Source: Chloroflexi bacterium CG23_combo_of_CG06-09_8_20_14_all_45_10
Lineage (GTDB): Bacteria > Chloroflexota > Dehalococcoidia > GIF9 > AB-539-J10
Assembly: GCA_002772325.1 (NCBI GenBank)
Contig: PCSL01000112.1
Location: 829-9,364, forward strand
DNA length: 8,536 nt
Direction of reading: 5' to 3'
The notes under the pieces were generated by a model. The model saw nothing but the letters and a program-made list of their open reading frames with translations. It searched no databases and had not been told where the DNA came from. This document shows, piece after piece, positions 1-6,671 of this stretch (position 1 is its first letter; every line of letters begins with the position of its first letter). Position numbers and translations under genes: made by a program.

Positions 1-1287
1 GGGAACCAGGGGACCAGCTGTTCCGTCTGCAGAAAGCCCGGAGACACTCCTCAAAAGTCTAATGTAGATTGAGCCTTCCTTTATCAGGATTGCCGGCAAT
101 CCTTTGTTCATAAAGGTTATTCCCCTTATTCCATCGCTTAAGTCAAACCAGCTAAGGAAATTAGGTATTCCAGAAGGCTGAAATCCTTTCTCCCTGCCGG
201 CGAAATATTCTGTAGGCTCAGGAACAACCCCAAATTGTGTCTCCCGGAAATATACTTCCCGCTTCATTGCCTGCAAAACTCCCTTCTCTATCCTGAAGCT
301 CCTGGGTTTAAAACTTCCGTATTCAAGCCCTTCCCCGGATTCGCTCTTTATGAGATCGGCAAATCTGGCGCGGTGATGGTAAAGATCGCCTATCTCATCA
401 TCGATAAAGATCTCGTTCCCCTTCACTAAAAGTTTAGCTTCCTTGTCAAAGACCTCAATTATCCCGGTCTCCTTATGCGCAATTACTTTATAGAAGGGAG
501 TTTCTATACTTTCACCCTCAACCTTTATCCCGCCTTCGGCTTGCCATGCCTTCGGCTCACAATGACACGGGGGCGGGGTTAGTTTATACACCTTATAACC
601 CAAAGGTGGGAGGTCACAGGTAAAGCCTATTTTTGCTCCTTCAATCTTATCTTCTTCACTTTTTCCTATCTCTATAACCTCACTCTCTACCTCTTTTCTT
701 TCCTTTATCCCCGCGACACTCTCATACCCCGGGGGCAATTTTAGCTCAGCTTCGCCCCAATTCCGCATTCTCCAGGGCAAAGGGTTGAATGCCAAGAGCG
801 CTTCTCCACCTGTGTTGACCTTTCCGGCAATATAAGATAAGGATTGATTTAAGCTAAATGCCAGCCATTTGTAACCCGCTTTGCGATAAATTTGAGGAAG
901 CTGAGCATTCATGCCAAAGCTATCCGCTGCCCAGGCCACAGGAACCTCGACACCAAATTTCTCTTGACAATACCTCTTACCAAAGAGTATCTCCCTAACT
1001 AGCACTTCGCCTGTCGGCAGCATGGTATCCGGCATGAGATATTGCCCATCAACTATTTCAAGCTTTCCTTCCTCTATCATCTTTTTCAAGCCTTGCCAAA
1101 GCTCTGGATTTCTCCTTTCTATCTCTTGAAGCAGAAAGGTCTGTTCCAGACAAAACTTAAATTCTGGAACCAGCATGAGCTTCATAACTTCCTTCAGGAT
1201 TTCTTCATTTATTTCCAGGGAATCCTCTTTAGAGAAAGCCCAGGCAACATCATAATGGGTATGCGGCACTAAATATATTTTCTTCAT
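1..1287 (-). CDS. GH38 alpha-mannosidase-like protein, internally shortened; 3' end beyond window
   Basis: The frame is open from ATG at 1287 to the window edge (429 codons, no stop), with an AAAGGAG-type ribosome binding site just upstream. Residues 5-15 read YLVPHTHYDVA, the GH38 zinc motif, with H11 and D13 as expected ligands. Residues 119-127 (AWAADSFGM) carry the family's nucleophile Asp at D122. By about residue 145 (KWLAFS) the protein resembles the end of the first catalytic segment, yet FNPLPW, the start of the C-terminal beta domain, already appears at residues 167-172. Normal GH38 enzymes have a few hundred residues between these, including the rest of the catalytic domain, a zinc-binding His and the helical middle domain. 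Residues 411-429 (LLRSVSGLSADGTAGPLVP) match the conserved C-terminal region. I infer an in-frame internal deletion and probable loss of catalysis. A repeat-like stretch is read through at 532-568. It lies downstream of the sugar-nucleotide gene on the same strand, 77 nt away. Confidence 0.8.
   Translation of the reverse strand, partial: MKKIYLVPHTHYDVAWAFSKEDSLEINEEILKEVMKLMLVPEFKFCLEQTFLLQEIERRNPELWQGLKKMIEEGKLEIVDGQYLMPDTMLPTGEVLVREILFGKRYCQEKFGVEVPVAWAADSFGMNAQLPQIYRKAGYKWLAFSLNQSLSYIAGKVNTGGEALLAFNPLPWRMRNWGEAELKLPPGYESVAGIKERKEVESEVIEIGKSEEDKIEGAKIGFTCDLPPLGYKVYKLTPPPCHCEPKAWQAEGGIKVEGESIETPFYKVIAHKETGIIEVFDKEAKLLVKGNEIFIDDEIGDLYHHRARFADLIKSESGEGLEYGSFKPRSFRIEKGVLQAMKREVYFRETQFGVVPEPTEYFAGREKGFQPSGIPNFLSWFDLSDGIRGITFMNKGLPAILIKEGSIYIRLLRSVSGLSADGTAGPLVP
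528..570. repeat. REP-like palindromic repeat read in frame within the mannosidase gene
   Basis: On the minus strand this reads GTGTCATTGTGAGCCGAAGG followed by CATGGCAAGCCGAAGGC. It contains two copies of GCCTTCGGC (plus strand 532-540 and 548-556), each a small palindrome with a TTC loop. The pattern TCATTG-GAGC-GAAG-C-TGGCAA resembles dispersed REP-like repeats common in anaerobic bacterial genomes; that resemblance is from memory, not a search. In the mannosidase frame it encodes CHCEPKAWQAEG, an unusual Cys/Trp-rich insert between two otherwise ordinary segments. Confidence 0.5.
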
Positions 1288-1309
1288 TTCACACTCCTTT
1301 ATTCTTTGA

Positions 1310-1356
1310 CCCTAAGAATTAACTTCGTTAATTGCCATGCTCCAGCCTTAGGGCTG
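1310..1356. repeat. Nested inverted repeats between the two minus-strand genes
   Basis: AATTAAC (1317-1323) and GTTAATT (1327-1333) form a perfect 7-bp stem with a TTC loop. CCCTAAG (1310-1316), directly adjoining, pairs with CTTAGGG (1347-1353). CAGCC (1343-1347) can alternatively pair with GGCTG (1352-1356). The 9-mer TTGCCATGC at 1332-1340 also occurs in the REP-like element at 541-549, again next to a TTC-loop hairpin, so the two may be related. There is no T-run, so a classical terminator is not supported. Confidence 0.5.
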
Positions 1357-1364
1357 ACTCTCTC

Positions 1365-2453
1365 TTAGAATGAAATGGCATCTGGCTCGATAGATTTATC
1401 GGGCCAAATTCTGATGCCCTGAGATAGCTTATTCCCCCTCTCAATCCTTACGTTATCACCCAAAACACAGCCATCCAGAACTTCGCTTTCCTCCCCAATA
1501 TAACAATTGGAGGCAACCACACAGTTTTTAAGCTTAGCCCCTTTGCCAACTTTACAGTTTTGCCATAATACTGCCCCTTCCACTATGGCACCTTCTTCTA
1601 TCTGGCATCCTGAGCCTATCACAGCTGGTCCTCTTATTATAGAATTCTTGCCAATAAAACAACCGTCACCAATTATGGCTGCTCCTTCGATTTGCGCTTG
1701 GGGGTGAACTGCGCTTTCGCCCTCAAATTTTACCCTTTTATTACCAACATACCTCTGGAGCAAATCGTGGTTTAGCCTCAAGTATTTCTCTGGAGTTCCT
1801 ATATCAATCCAGTAAGCCTCAGACGGATAGCCATAAATAGCCTGTCCCCTTTCCAAGGCGGCAGGAAAGACGTTGCGTTCAAAGGTGAAGAAGACTTTAG
1901 GAGGAATGTAGTTTAAGATTTCCGGCTCCAGAATGTAAATACCGGCATTAATCATATTGGTAGTTACTTCATCCCGACTTGGCTTTTCCACAAAGAGCTT
2001 AACCCTATTTCCAGCATCCGTTTCTACTACTCCGTAAATAGTAGGATCCTCTACGGGCGTCAAGGCTATGCTCACACAAGCCTTCTTCTGGCAGTGTAAA
2101 TCCATCATGGCTGTTAAATCAATATCTGTGAAGATATCACCATTAAATACCATGAAGGGCTCACCCAGAAGCCTCTCGGCATTCTTCACCGCCCCTGCCG
2201 TCCCCATAGGAAAATGTTCCACTGAGTAAACTATCCTCACACCATACTTGCTGCCATCGCCAAAATAACCCTGAATCTGCTCAACTTGCTGGCCTAAGGC
2301 GATAATAATATCAGTAATGTCGTTCCGCTTAAGGTAATTAATAAGATTCTCAAGAAGAGGATGATTCAATACAGGAACCATTAATTTAGCCGTGTTGCAA
2401 CTAAGAGGACGTAATCTAGTTGCTTCCCCACCAGCTAAGATAACAGCTTTCAT
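1365..2453 (-). CDS. Sugar-nucleotide pyrophosphorylase, probable mannose-1-phosphate guanylyltransferase
   Basis: This 362-residue protein should join an NTP and a sugar 1-phosphate into an NDP-sugar, releasing pyrophosphate in the cytoplasm. Residues 1-28 (AGGEATRLRPLS, then KLMVPV) are the nucleotidyltransferase signature, with Ala where the usual GGxGTRL has Gly. Other family landmarks are GTAGA at 84-88, NGD at 104-106 (metal and sugar site), VEKP at 155-158, NAGIYIL at 169-175 and WIDIGTP at 215-221. From about residue 245 to 345 come isoleucine-rich hexapeptide repeats, a left-handed beta-helix. Length and layout match two-domain GDP-mannose pyrophosphorylases of about 360 residues. 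GDP-mannose is favoured because an alpha-mannosidase-like gene follows, but glucose-1-phosphate thymidylyl- or adenylyltransferase activity cannot be excluded. No clear ribosome binding site precedes the ATG. It is transcribed divergently from hisF. Confidence 0.8.
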   Translation of the reverse strand: MKAVILAGGEATRLRPLSCNTAKLMVPVLNHPLLENLINYLKRNDITDIIIALGQQVEQIQGYFGDGSKYGVRIVYSVEHFPMGTAGAVKNAERLLGEPFMVFNGDIFTDIDLTAMMDLHCQKKACVSIALTPVEDPTIYGVVETDAGNRVKLFVEKPSRDEVTTNMINAGIYILEPEILNYIPPKVFFTFERNVFPAALERGQAIYGYPSEAYWIDIGTPEKYLRLNHDLLQRYVGNKRVKFEGESAVHPQAQIEGAAIIGDGCFIGKNSIIRGPAVIGSGCQIEEGAIVEGAVLWQNCKVGKGAKLKNCVVASNCYIGEESEVLDGCVLGDNVRIERGNKLSQGIRIWPDKSIEPDAISF

Positions 2454-2478
2454 TATGGGAAAACTTATCTTATCTTAA

Positions 2479-2491
2479 TTGACAAAGTCAA
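2479..2491. promoter_or_regulatory. Dyad TTGAC-AAA-GTCAA in the divergent control region
   Basis: A perfect 5-bp inverted repeat with a 3-nt centre. Read on the minus strand it supplies a TTGACT -35-like hexamer for the sugar-nucleotide gene, with a weak GATAAG -10 candidate about 16 nt on. On the plus strand it contains a perfect TTGACA, but no -10 stands at the right distance. It may be an operator or simply the -35 box. Confidence 0.35.
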
Positions 2492-2496
2492 CATTC

Positions 2497-2525
2497 TTGT
2501 TACCACACAGAGAATAATGTAATAT
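2497..2525 (+). promoter_or_regulatory. Candidate hisF promoter
   Basis: TTGTTA (2497-2502) and TAATAT (2520-2525) are separated by 17 nt and lie upstream of the hisF ATG at 2560, with a start point expected near 2532. The -10 box is half of a 7-bp dyad (2519-2536), which suggests that binding of a regulator could block the polymerase. Confidence 0.4.
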
Positions 2526-2536
2526 TTTCATATTAC
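2519..2536. promoter_or_regulatory. Perfect inverted repeat over the hisF -10 region
   Basis: GTAATAT (2519-2525), centre TTTC, ATATTAC (2530-2536). It is a perfect 7-bp dyad of AT-rich operator type covering the proposed -10 box and ending 23 nt before the hisF start. An AAAGGAA ribosome binding site (about 2547-2553) follows it. Confidence 0.4.
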
Positions 2537-2559
2537 CCGCCCCGAATAAAAGGAACAAA

Positions 2560-3330
2560 ATGAGAGAGATAAGAATTATACCTTGCCTTGATGTGAAAGA
2601 TGGGCGAGTGGTTAAAGGGGTGAAGTTTGAAAATCTCAGGGATGCCCGAGACCCTGCAGAGGCAGTGGAAGCTTATTGTCGAGAGGGCGCCGATGAGCTG
2701 GTCTTCCTAGATATCACCGCTACCGTAGAGAATAGAGGGACACAACTGGAATGGGTCAAGAAGGTGGCGGAAAAAGTTACTATCCCTTTTGCCGTAGGGG
2801 GTGGAATTAGAAATATCGAGGATATGAAGGCCTTGTTTGATCTCGGCGTAAACAGAGTCTCGATAAATACCGCTGCTGTGAGGGATCCTGAGCTTATAAA
2901 ACAAGCCTCGAGGGAATTTGGAAAGGATAAGCTAATTATTGCCATCGATGGGCGAAAGAATCCCCCCGGAAGTGGCTTTCCTAGATTAGAGGTTGTGGTC
3001 AAAAGCGGCACCGAGGCCACAGGAATAGACATTGTTGAGTGGGCAAAAAGAGTGGAGGAGCTAGGAGCAGGTGAGATCCTGCTTACCAGCAAGGATGCCG
3101 ATGGCACGAAAGAGGGATATGATTTAGAGATGACTAAGGCTGTGGCTGAGGCAGTTGCAATACCAGTCATTGCTTCAGGCGGCGCTGGTAAGCTAGCACA
3201 CCTTTATGAAGCCGTAACAATTGGCAAGGCATCAGCACTTTTAGCCGCTTCCATCTTCCACTTCGGGGAGATTTCAATACCCCAAGCAAAGCGATACCTG
3301 AAAGAGAAAGGCATAGCAGTAAAAATATAA
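2560..3330 (+). CDS. hisF: Imidazole glycerol phosphate synthase cyclase subunit HisF
   Basis: HisF is the (beta/alpha)8 cyclase half of IGP synthase in histidine biosynthesis. It combines PRFAR with ammonia delivered by the HisH glutaminase to give IGP and AICAR. The 256-residue length is typical. Catalytic acids are present: D11 in PCLDV and D130 in AIDGR. The phosphate-binding and barrel motifs are also visible: FLDITAT (49-55), VGGGIRN (79-85), LTSKDADGT (175-183) and ASGGAG followed by an AASIFHFGE-type C-terminus. The ATG at 2560 has AAAGGAA upstream and no better alternative. No hisH or other his gene is in the window, so it is separated from a histidine operon here, at least on its downstream side. 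The stop is doubled (TAATAA), and immediately afterwards begins a fragment of an unrelated glutamate synthase-like gene. Confidence 0.97.
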   Translation: MREIRIIPCLDVKDGRVVKGVKFENLRDARDPAEAVEAYCREGADELVFLDITATVENRGTQLEWVKKVAEKVTIPFAVGGGIRNIEDMKALFDLGVNRVSINTAAVRDPELIKQASREFGKDKLIIAIDGRKNPPGSGFPRLEVVVKSGTEATGIDIVEWAKRVEELGAGEILLTSKDADGTKEGYDLEMTKAVAEAVAIPVIASGGAGKLAHLYEAVTIGKASALLAASIFHFGEISIPQAKRYLKEKGIAVKI

Positions 3331-3333
3331 TAA

Positions 3334-3453
3334 AATCAAATATTCAAAGCCATCGCTCTGGCTTCCCACTACATAAAAGTAGTATGTTTTGGCAGAGCTA
3401 GTCTTATTGCTGTTATGGTGGCGAACAAAATTATAAAAACCCTTGATATATGA
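3334..3453 (+). pseudogene. Remnant of a glutamate synthase-like gene after hisF
   Basis: From 3336 to about 3426 the DNA aligns without gaps to 4685-4775 inside the intact gene downstream (constant offset 1349), with roughly three quarters of bases identical. Translation from 3337 gives QIFKAIALASHYIKVVCFGR, against QIFKAIALGSPYIKAVCLGR at residues 384-403 of the intact protein; about 21 of 31 residues agree over the whole match. The frame stays open until TGA at 3451-3453, but no start or upstream domain exists. Many differences are in third codon positions, so the source was probably a diverged working paralogue that was later mostly deleted. It covers only a short piece near the FMN/phosphate-binding end of the barrel. 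It is not expected to make a functional product. Confidence 0.8.
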
Positions 3454-3471
3454 AAACCGATGCTATACAAT
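3443..3471 (+). promoter_or_regulatory. Promoter for the glutamate synthase-like gene
   Basis: TTGATA (3443-3448) and TACAAT (3466-3471) are each 5 of 6 matches to the sigma-70 consensus and have the ideal 17-nt spacing. Transcription would begin near 3478, leaving a leader of about 60 nt. A strong AGGAGG ribosome binding site (3526-3531) sits 5 nt before the ATG at 3537. The -35 box lies within the 3' edge of the remnant's open frame. Confidence 0.55.
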
Positions 3472-3536
3472 GACACACGGCTACCGTATATCGCTGTCTG
3501 GTAAGGTAATGCCAATAAAAAATATAGGAGGCACAT

Positions 3537-5102
3537 ATGTCTTACAGCAAACCAAATGCAAGCGCAGCAACAAAGACTAGAAACAGAGTTGCACCTTCGC
3601 CTTCATCAGGACTTTGCGTTACCTGCCTTGATGGATGTCCTGGACTGTGTGAGGTAGGTAGGTCTGCCCTAAGGGGAAGGGAGGCAATTTATCCTCAACC
3701 CTTTGGCAAGGTTACTGCCGGGTCGGAAAAGGATTACCCGATAGACTTTTCTCACTTCAATATTCAAGGCTCATGCGTTGGTGCTGTGGGTATAGAGGCA
3801 AACTCTGACAAGGCAATCTTCACTGCAGTGGATATTTCTACAGAAGTTGGAGGAGACGGCAAGAAAATAAAGATGAAAGTCCCCTTTCTTACTGGTGCCC
3901 TTGGCTCAACAGAGATAGCCAGGGTTAACTGGGAGGGAGCAGCAATAGCCTCGGCTATTTGTGGCTCTATTCTAGTCTGCGGGGAAAATGTCTGCGGTAT
4001 GGATGTAGATGCTGAGATAAGAAATGGGCGAGTCATCAAGTCTCCAGAGTTAGCAAGAAGGATGAAAATCTTCAGGGATTGGTATGATGGCTATGGTATG
4101 TTATTAGTTCAGGCTAATATAGAGGACACCCGCCTGGGAGTTCCTGAATACGCGGTAGAAAAGCTAGGAGTTGAGGGTATTGAGATTAAGTGGGGGCAGG
4201 GAGCAAAAGATATCGGCGGAGAAGTAAAACTGCCATCATTGGAGAGAGCGCTTCAATTGAAAAAAAGAGGATACATCGTAATTCCCGACCCTGAGGACCC
4301 GGTGATTCAGGAAAGTTTCAAACTTGGAGCGATTAAAGAATTTGAGCGCCATTCCCGCGTGGGCATGGTGGAAGAGGAAGCTTTCCTTAAACAGGTAGAC
4401 GGGCTTCGGAATATAGGTACCAAGTATGTTACCTTGAAGACAGGGGCATATAGACCAGCAGACCTAGCCAGGGCAGTAAAGTTCGCCAGTGAAGCCAAAA
4501 TAGACCTCCTTACTGTCGATGGTGCTGGTGGCGGGACGGGAATGAGTCCCTGGAGGATGATGAATGAGTGGGGGATACCTACAGTGTATCTTGAGTGCCT
4601 CTTATACGAATATCTGACAAGGCTCGAAGAGAAGGGGGCTTTTATTCCCAGTTGTGCCATAGCCGGAGGATTTGCTCTAGAGGATCAAATATTCAAGGCC
4701 ATCGCTTTAGGTTCTCCTTACATAAAGGCAGTGTGTCTTGGCAGAGCTACACTCAGTGCTGCCATGGTAGGCAAGACCAATGGCGAAAAGATTGCCGAAG
4801 AACATGGCAAGGATGATGGATATGAAGAAGCTTTGATGCAAACCTTCGTAAATGTTGGCAAGCTTAGGGAGAAATATGGAAAAGACTTTAGCAGGATCCC
4901 TCCCGCTGCTATTGGTATGTATAACTACTACGACCGACTAACCACGGGCTTGCAACAACTCATGGCAGGAACAAGGAAATTCCGTTTAGACTTAATTGAG
5001 AGAGACGATCTTATGTCTCTCACCAAGGAGGTTGCTGAGATTTCTGGTATCCCCTATATCATGGACACTGACAGAGAGGAAGTAGAAAGGATTTTAGCTT
5101 AG
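3537..5102 (+). CDS. Glutamate synthase-like FMN-domain protein (GltB-related, stand-alone)
   Basis: The protein has 521 residues. The glutamate synthase FMN barrel occupies roughly residues 75-490. Recognisable pieces are KWGQGAKDIGGEVKLPS (counterpart of the QGAKPGxGGxLP motif), LLTVDGAGGGTGMSPW (substrate/FMN loop) and IAGGFALEDQIFKAIALGS leading to VCLGRA (phosphate-binding end). In GltB this domain turns 2-oxoglutarate and ammonia into two glutamates using FMN and an iron-sulfur cluster. The N-terminal glutaminase domain and the C-terminal GXGXG helix of GltB are absent, and no GltD reductase is nearby. Instead, residues 27-38 hold four cysteines, C27, C30, C34 and C38 (CX2CX3CX3C), possibly an Fe-S site receiving electrons from ferredoxin. 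It lies 143 nt ahead of glnA, which supports a nitrogen-assimilation role. True GOGAT activity is inferred, and another FMN-dependent reaction is possible. The start is fixed by AGGAGG. Confidence 0.82.
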   Translation: MSYSKPNASAATKTRNRVAPSPSSGLCVTCLDGCPGLCEVGRSALRGREAIYPQPFGKVTAGSEKDYPIDFSHFNIQGSCVGAVGIEANSDKAIFTAVDISTEVGGDGKKIKMKVPFLTGALGSTEIARVNWEGAAIASAICGSILVCGENVCGMDVDAEIRNGRVIKSPELARRMKIFRDWYDGYGMLLVQANIEDTRLGVPEYAVEKLGVEGIEIKWGQGAKDIGGEVKLPSLERALQLKKRGYIVIPDPEDPVIQESFKLGAIKEFERHSRVGMVEEEAFLKQVDGLRNIGTKYVTLKTGAYRPADLARAVKFASEAKIDLLTVDGAGGGTGMSPWRMMNEWGIPTVYLECLLYEYLTRLEEKGAFIPSCAIAGGFALEDQIFKAIALGSPYIKAVCLGRATLSAAMVGKTNGEKIAEEHGKDDGYEEALMQTFVNVGKLREKYGKDFSRIPPAAIGMYNYYDRLTTGLQQLMAGTRKFRLDLIERDDLMSLTKEVAEISGIPYIMDTDREEVERILA

Positions 5103-5235
5103 CTTCTAAATTGGTCGCTGCCAAAGAGAAGAATAGCTTACCGCAGTTTTAACGTTTGAACAAAGTGGGTGGCGACAGTGTGGTTGATTTTAGCTCCGAT
5201 TTGTGGTTTGATAGCAGCAGGTTATTCCGAAGAAC

Positions 5236-5241
5236 AGGAGG
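5236..5241 (+). promoter_or_regulatory. Ribosome binding site that sets the glnA start
   Basis: AGGAGG ends 4 nt before the ATG at 5246. The same frame is open further upstream to a TTG at 5156, but that has no ribosome binding site, and its 30 extra residues do not resemble glutamine synthetase. The stretch 5103-5245 otherwise shows no convincing terminator or promoter. Confidence 0.75.
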
Positions 5242-5245
5242 ATTG

Positions 5246-6589
5246 ATGACTAGCAAGGAGCAAATCGAGGCTAAGGAACATATCCTTAAAATAACTAAGG
5301 AACAAGACGTCAAATTTATCAACCTTTGGTTCACTGACATTCTGGGTTTCCTGAAAAGCGTTGCCATCACTGTGGAGGAATTGGAAGGCGCTCTAGAAAG
5401 GGGGCTGGGCTTCGATGGTTCATCTATTCAAGGCTTTGCTCGTATTGATGAAAGCGACATGATTGCCTTACCTGACCCAACCACTTTCCAAATCCTTCCT
5501 TGGCGTCCAAGGGAACATCAAGGCGTAGCCAAGATGTTTTGCGATATTTATTGGCCTGGGGGGCAACCTTTTGAAGGCGACCCGAGGTACGTGCTGAAAA
5601 GAAACTTAAAGAGAGCTGCTGATATGGGCTATACCTTCCACGTGGGACCAGAGCTAGAGTACTTTTACTTCAAGGACTCCAGGGAAACTCAGCCTTTAGA
5701 TGAAGGGGGATATTTTGATATGACTCCCCCAGACATAGCCAGCGACCTCAGGAGAGAAACGATTCTTGTCCTGGAGGAAATGGGTATCGGTGTGGAATAT
5801 AGCCATCACGAAGTTGCTCCCAGCCAACATGAAATAGACTTACGTTACACCGATGCCTTGACTATGGCTGACAGCGTGATGACCTATAAGTTGGTAGTCA
5901 AACAAGTAGCTCAAAATCATGGTGTTTTTGCCACCTTTATGCCCAAGCCAGTGTTTGGTGTAAATGGCAGCGGGATGCATGTGCACATGTCACTATTCAA
6001 AGGTGATAGAAATACCTTCTTTGATAATAATGATCCTCATCATCTATCCCAGATAGCCAAACATTTTATTGCTGGCTTATTAAAACATGCACCTGCGATC
6101 ACCTCTGTTACTAACCAGTGGGTGAATTCTTATAAGCGTCTCCTTCCAGGCTATGAAGCACCGGTATACATTACATGGGCACGGAGAAACCGAGCTGATT
6201 TAATCCGAATACCCGAATATCAACTAGGGAAGGAAGAAGCTACCAGAATTGAATTCAGGTCTCCCGACCCCGCTTGCAACCCCTATTTAACTTTCAGCGT
6301 TATACTGGCTGCTGGGTTGGAAGGAGTCGAGAAGGAATATGAACCGCCACCACCTGTAGAAAAGAATGTTTTTGAAATGACTGAGCAAGAGCGGCAAGAA
6401 GGGGGGATAGGTACACTTCCCGGCAGCTTATATGAAGCTATAAAACTTACTGAGGGTAGCGAATTAGTGAAAAAGGCTTTAGGGGAACATGTATTTAATA
6501 CCTTTATCCACAACAAAAAGGTAGATTGGGACGACTACCGCACCCAGGTGACTGATTACGAGCTTAAGAGATATCTGCCTATCCTGTAA
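5246..6589 (+). CDS. glnA: Glutamine synthetase, type I
   Basis: The enzyme makes glutamine from glutamate, ammonia and ATP as a cytoplasmic dodecamer. From ATG 5246 it has 447 residues, normal for the shorter GSI form. Landmarks in order: the beta-grasp N-terminus with INLWFTDILGFLKS, then DGSSIQGF (57-64), ESDM, GPELEYF (134-140, metal-binding Glu136 and Glu138), EVAPSQHEIDL (189-199, Glu189 and Glu196), NGSGMHVHMSL (240-250, His245), NSYKRLLPGYEAP (294-306), NRADLIRIP (315-323) and RIEFRSPDPACNPYL (334-348). All active-site residues I can place are present. The adenylylated-Tyr motif of GSI-beta (NLYxLP type) is not seen near the C-terminus, so regulation is more likely by feedback or transcription. 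The preceding glutamate synthase-like gene would complete a GS-GOGAT pair, probably co-transcribed. Confidence 0.96.
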   Translation: MTSKEQIEAKEHILKITKEQDVKFINLWFTDILGFLKSVAITVEELEGALERGLGFDGSSIQGFARIDESDMIALPDPTTFQILPWRPREHQGVAKMFCDIYWPGGQPFEGDPRYVLKRNLKRAADMGYTFHVGPELEYFYFKDSRETQPLDEGGYFDMTPPDIASDLRRETILVLEEMGIGVEYSHHEVAPSQHEIDLRYTDALTMADSVMTYKLVVKQVAQNHGVFATFMPKPVFGVNGSGMHVHMSLFKGDRNTFFDNNDPHHLSQIAKHFIAGLLKHAPAITSVTNQWVNSYKRLLPGYEAPVYITWARRNRADLIRIPEYQLGKEEATRIEFRSPDPACNPYLTFSVILAAGLEGVEKEYEPPPPVEKNVFEMTEQERQEGGIGTLPGSLYEAIKLTEGSELVKKALGEHVFNTFIHNKKVDWDDYRTQVTDYELKRYLPIL

Positions 6590-6604
6590 GCCAATTGCTG
6601 CTTC

Positions 6605-6624
6605 TCTAGCAATAGCTAGATTTT
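6605..6624 (+). terminator. Possible weak terminator after glnA
   Basis: TCTAGC (6605-6610), loop AATA, GCTAGA (6615-6620) forms a perfect 6-bp hairpin followed by TTTT, 15 nt after the glnA stop. The stem is short and the T-run brief, so termination would be partial. ATTGCT (6594-6599) can pair with AGCAAT (6608-6613), an alternative hairpin excluding the first. Confidence 0.4.
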
Positions 6625-6639
6625 GAGGTTAACGTAAGC

Positions 6640-6645
6640 TATAAT
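6640..6645 (+). promoter_or_regulatory. -10 box upstream of hypA
   Basis: TATAAT is a perfect -10 hexamer 27 nt before the hypA ATG. At 17 nt upstream stands only TAGATT (6617-6622), a poor -35 that overlaps the glnA hairpin, so the promoter may need an activator. A perfect dyad CTGTC-T-GACAG (6652-6662) sits at the expected transcription start and could be an operator. No Shine-Dalgarno sequence is visible in the short leader. Confidence 0.4.
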
Positions 6646-6671
6646 ACCACGCTGTCTGACAGTCGCATGAA

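Noticed and set aside
1042..1272. Plus-strand 76-codon frame
   Set aside because: It is antisense to the mannosidase N-terminus, whose family motifs are clear, and has no ribosome binding site.
2673..3170. Long minus-strand open frame (165 codons) opposite hisF
   Set aside because: It lies fully antisense to a clearly conserved gene, is Ser/Pro-rich as expected for a reversed coding strand, and has no recognisable motif.
3467..3476. ACAATGACAC shared with the REP-like element at 559-568
   Set aside because: It is only a 10-base match, without the GAAG or TGGCAA parts of the repeat, and is explained by the -10 box plus chance.
5156..5245. TTG-initiated 30-residue N-terminal extension of glnA
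   Set aside because: There is no ribosome binding site, no similarity to glutamine synthetase, and a strong AGGAGG stands before the ATG at 5246.
5103..5245. Possible riboswitch or nitrogen-regulated leader before glnA
   Set aside because: I could not find a convincing stem set, terminator or promoter pair in this 143-nt stretch.
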